Assembly (NCBI GenBank): GCA_009908725.1 | Contig: JAAAOT010000147.1 | Location: 1-47,244, forward strand | Source of the DNA: Bacteroidota bacterium | Lineage (GTDB): Bacteria; Bacteroidota; Rhodothermia; Rhodothermales; Salinibacteraceae | Length of the DNA: 47,244 nt | Direction of reading: 5' to 3' | In this document: positions 47,050 through 47,244 of the stretch, piece after piece | How positions within the stretch are numbered: position 1 is the stretch's first letter | Layout: the number at the start of each line of letters is the position of its first letter | Program-made: the position numbers and the translations under genes | The notes under the pieces: model-generated | What the model was told of the DNA's origin: nothing | What the model saw: only the letters and a program-made list of their open reading frames with translations | Database searches by the model: none

Positions 47050-47244
47050 TCATGACTTTGGAGGCGGTAGCTCGTACCCCTCTAGGTCCTTTCGAAGGGT
47101 CTGTCCCGGAAAGAGACCGCGGGAGAGCTGGAGCGCCGCTTCCTTTTGCCCACCGATAGACCCCGAACCGTTGCCAGAACCGAAGCGAGGTTTCCCTTCG
47201 AGTTCGCATCGACAAGGCTGGGTCGCTTTGGGCGTTCGTTTTCT
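47050..47244 (-). CDS. Possible C-terminal end of a CDS running off the right edge, unknown product
   Basis: Open minus-strand frame ending ...GGQKEAALQLSRGLFPGQTLRKDLEGYELPPPKS*; a competing frame is also open. Confidence 0.25.
   Translation of the reverse strand, partial: RKRTPKATQPCRCELEGKPRFGSGNGSGSIGGQKEAALQLSRGLFPGQTLRKDLEGYELPPPKS

Noticed and set aside
46860-47244. tRNA or rRNA gene near the right edge
   Set aside because: Searched by eye for cloverleaf arms and T-loop GGTTCGAATCC-like sequence; none found.
1-47244. CRISPR arrays, transposases, phage or toxin-antitoxin modules
   Set aside because: No regularly spaced repeats, and no recognisable transposase, integrase or TA motifs in any frame; the window is largely core genome.

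Overview
This 47.2 kb, high-GC window comes from a chromosome whose gene content (SprA, a Bat operon, and a dcw cluster without murF) suggests a Bacteroidota/Rhodothermota-type bacterium. The acidic low-complexity protein segments hint at a Salinibacter-like lineage. Both taxonomic points are inference. Most genes are on the minus strand. Main blocks: (i) a partial sprA at the left edge; (ii) a housekeeping block with a saccharopine-dehydrogenase-like gene, recR, ybaB, dnaX and tdk; (iii) a Bat operon (DUF58, BatD-like membrane protein, sirtuin, BatA, BatB, TPR protein, BatC-like, BatD, BatE) at 8.2-17.3 kb; (iv) a dcw cluster, mraZ-rsmH-[receiver-like]-ftsL-ftsI-murE-mraY-murD-ftsW-murG-murC-ftsQ-ftsA-ftsZ, at 18.9-35.5 kb; (v) pyrG, a CBS protein, a methyltransferase, a macro-domain protein, an acyl-ACP thioesterase, a GWxTD-like protein and a gamma-glutamyltransferase. 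The most noteworthy observations are a receiver-like protein lacking the phosphoacceptor Asp between rsmH and ftsL in the division cluster, three 10-bp-spaced TGG(G/A)G boxes abutting a putative -10 upstream of mraZ, a sirtuin with a class III-type Y-x-x-R motif inside the Bat operon, and an acidic insertion in the Toprim domain of RecR. I found no CRISPR array, rRNA, tRNA or transposase. All calls come from reading the sequence; no database search was run.
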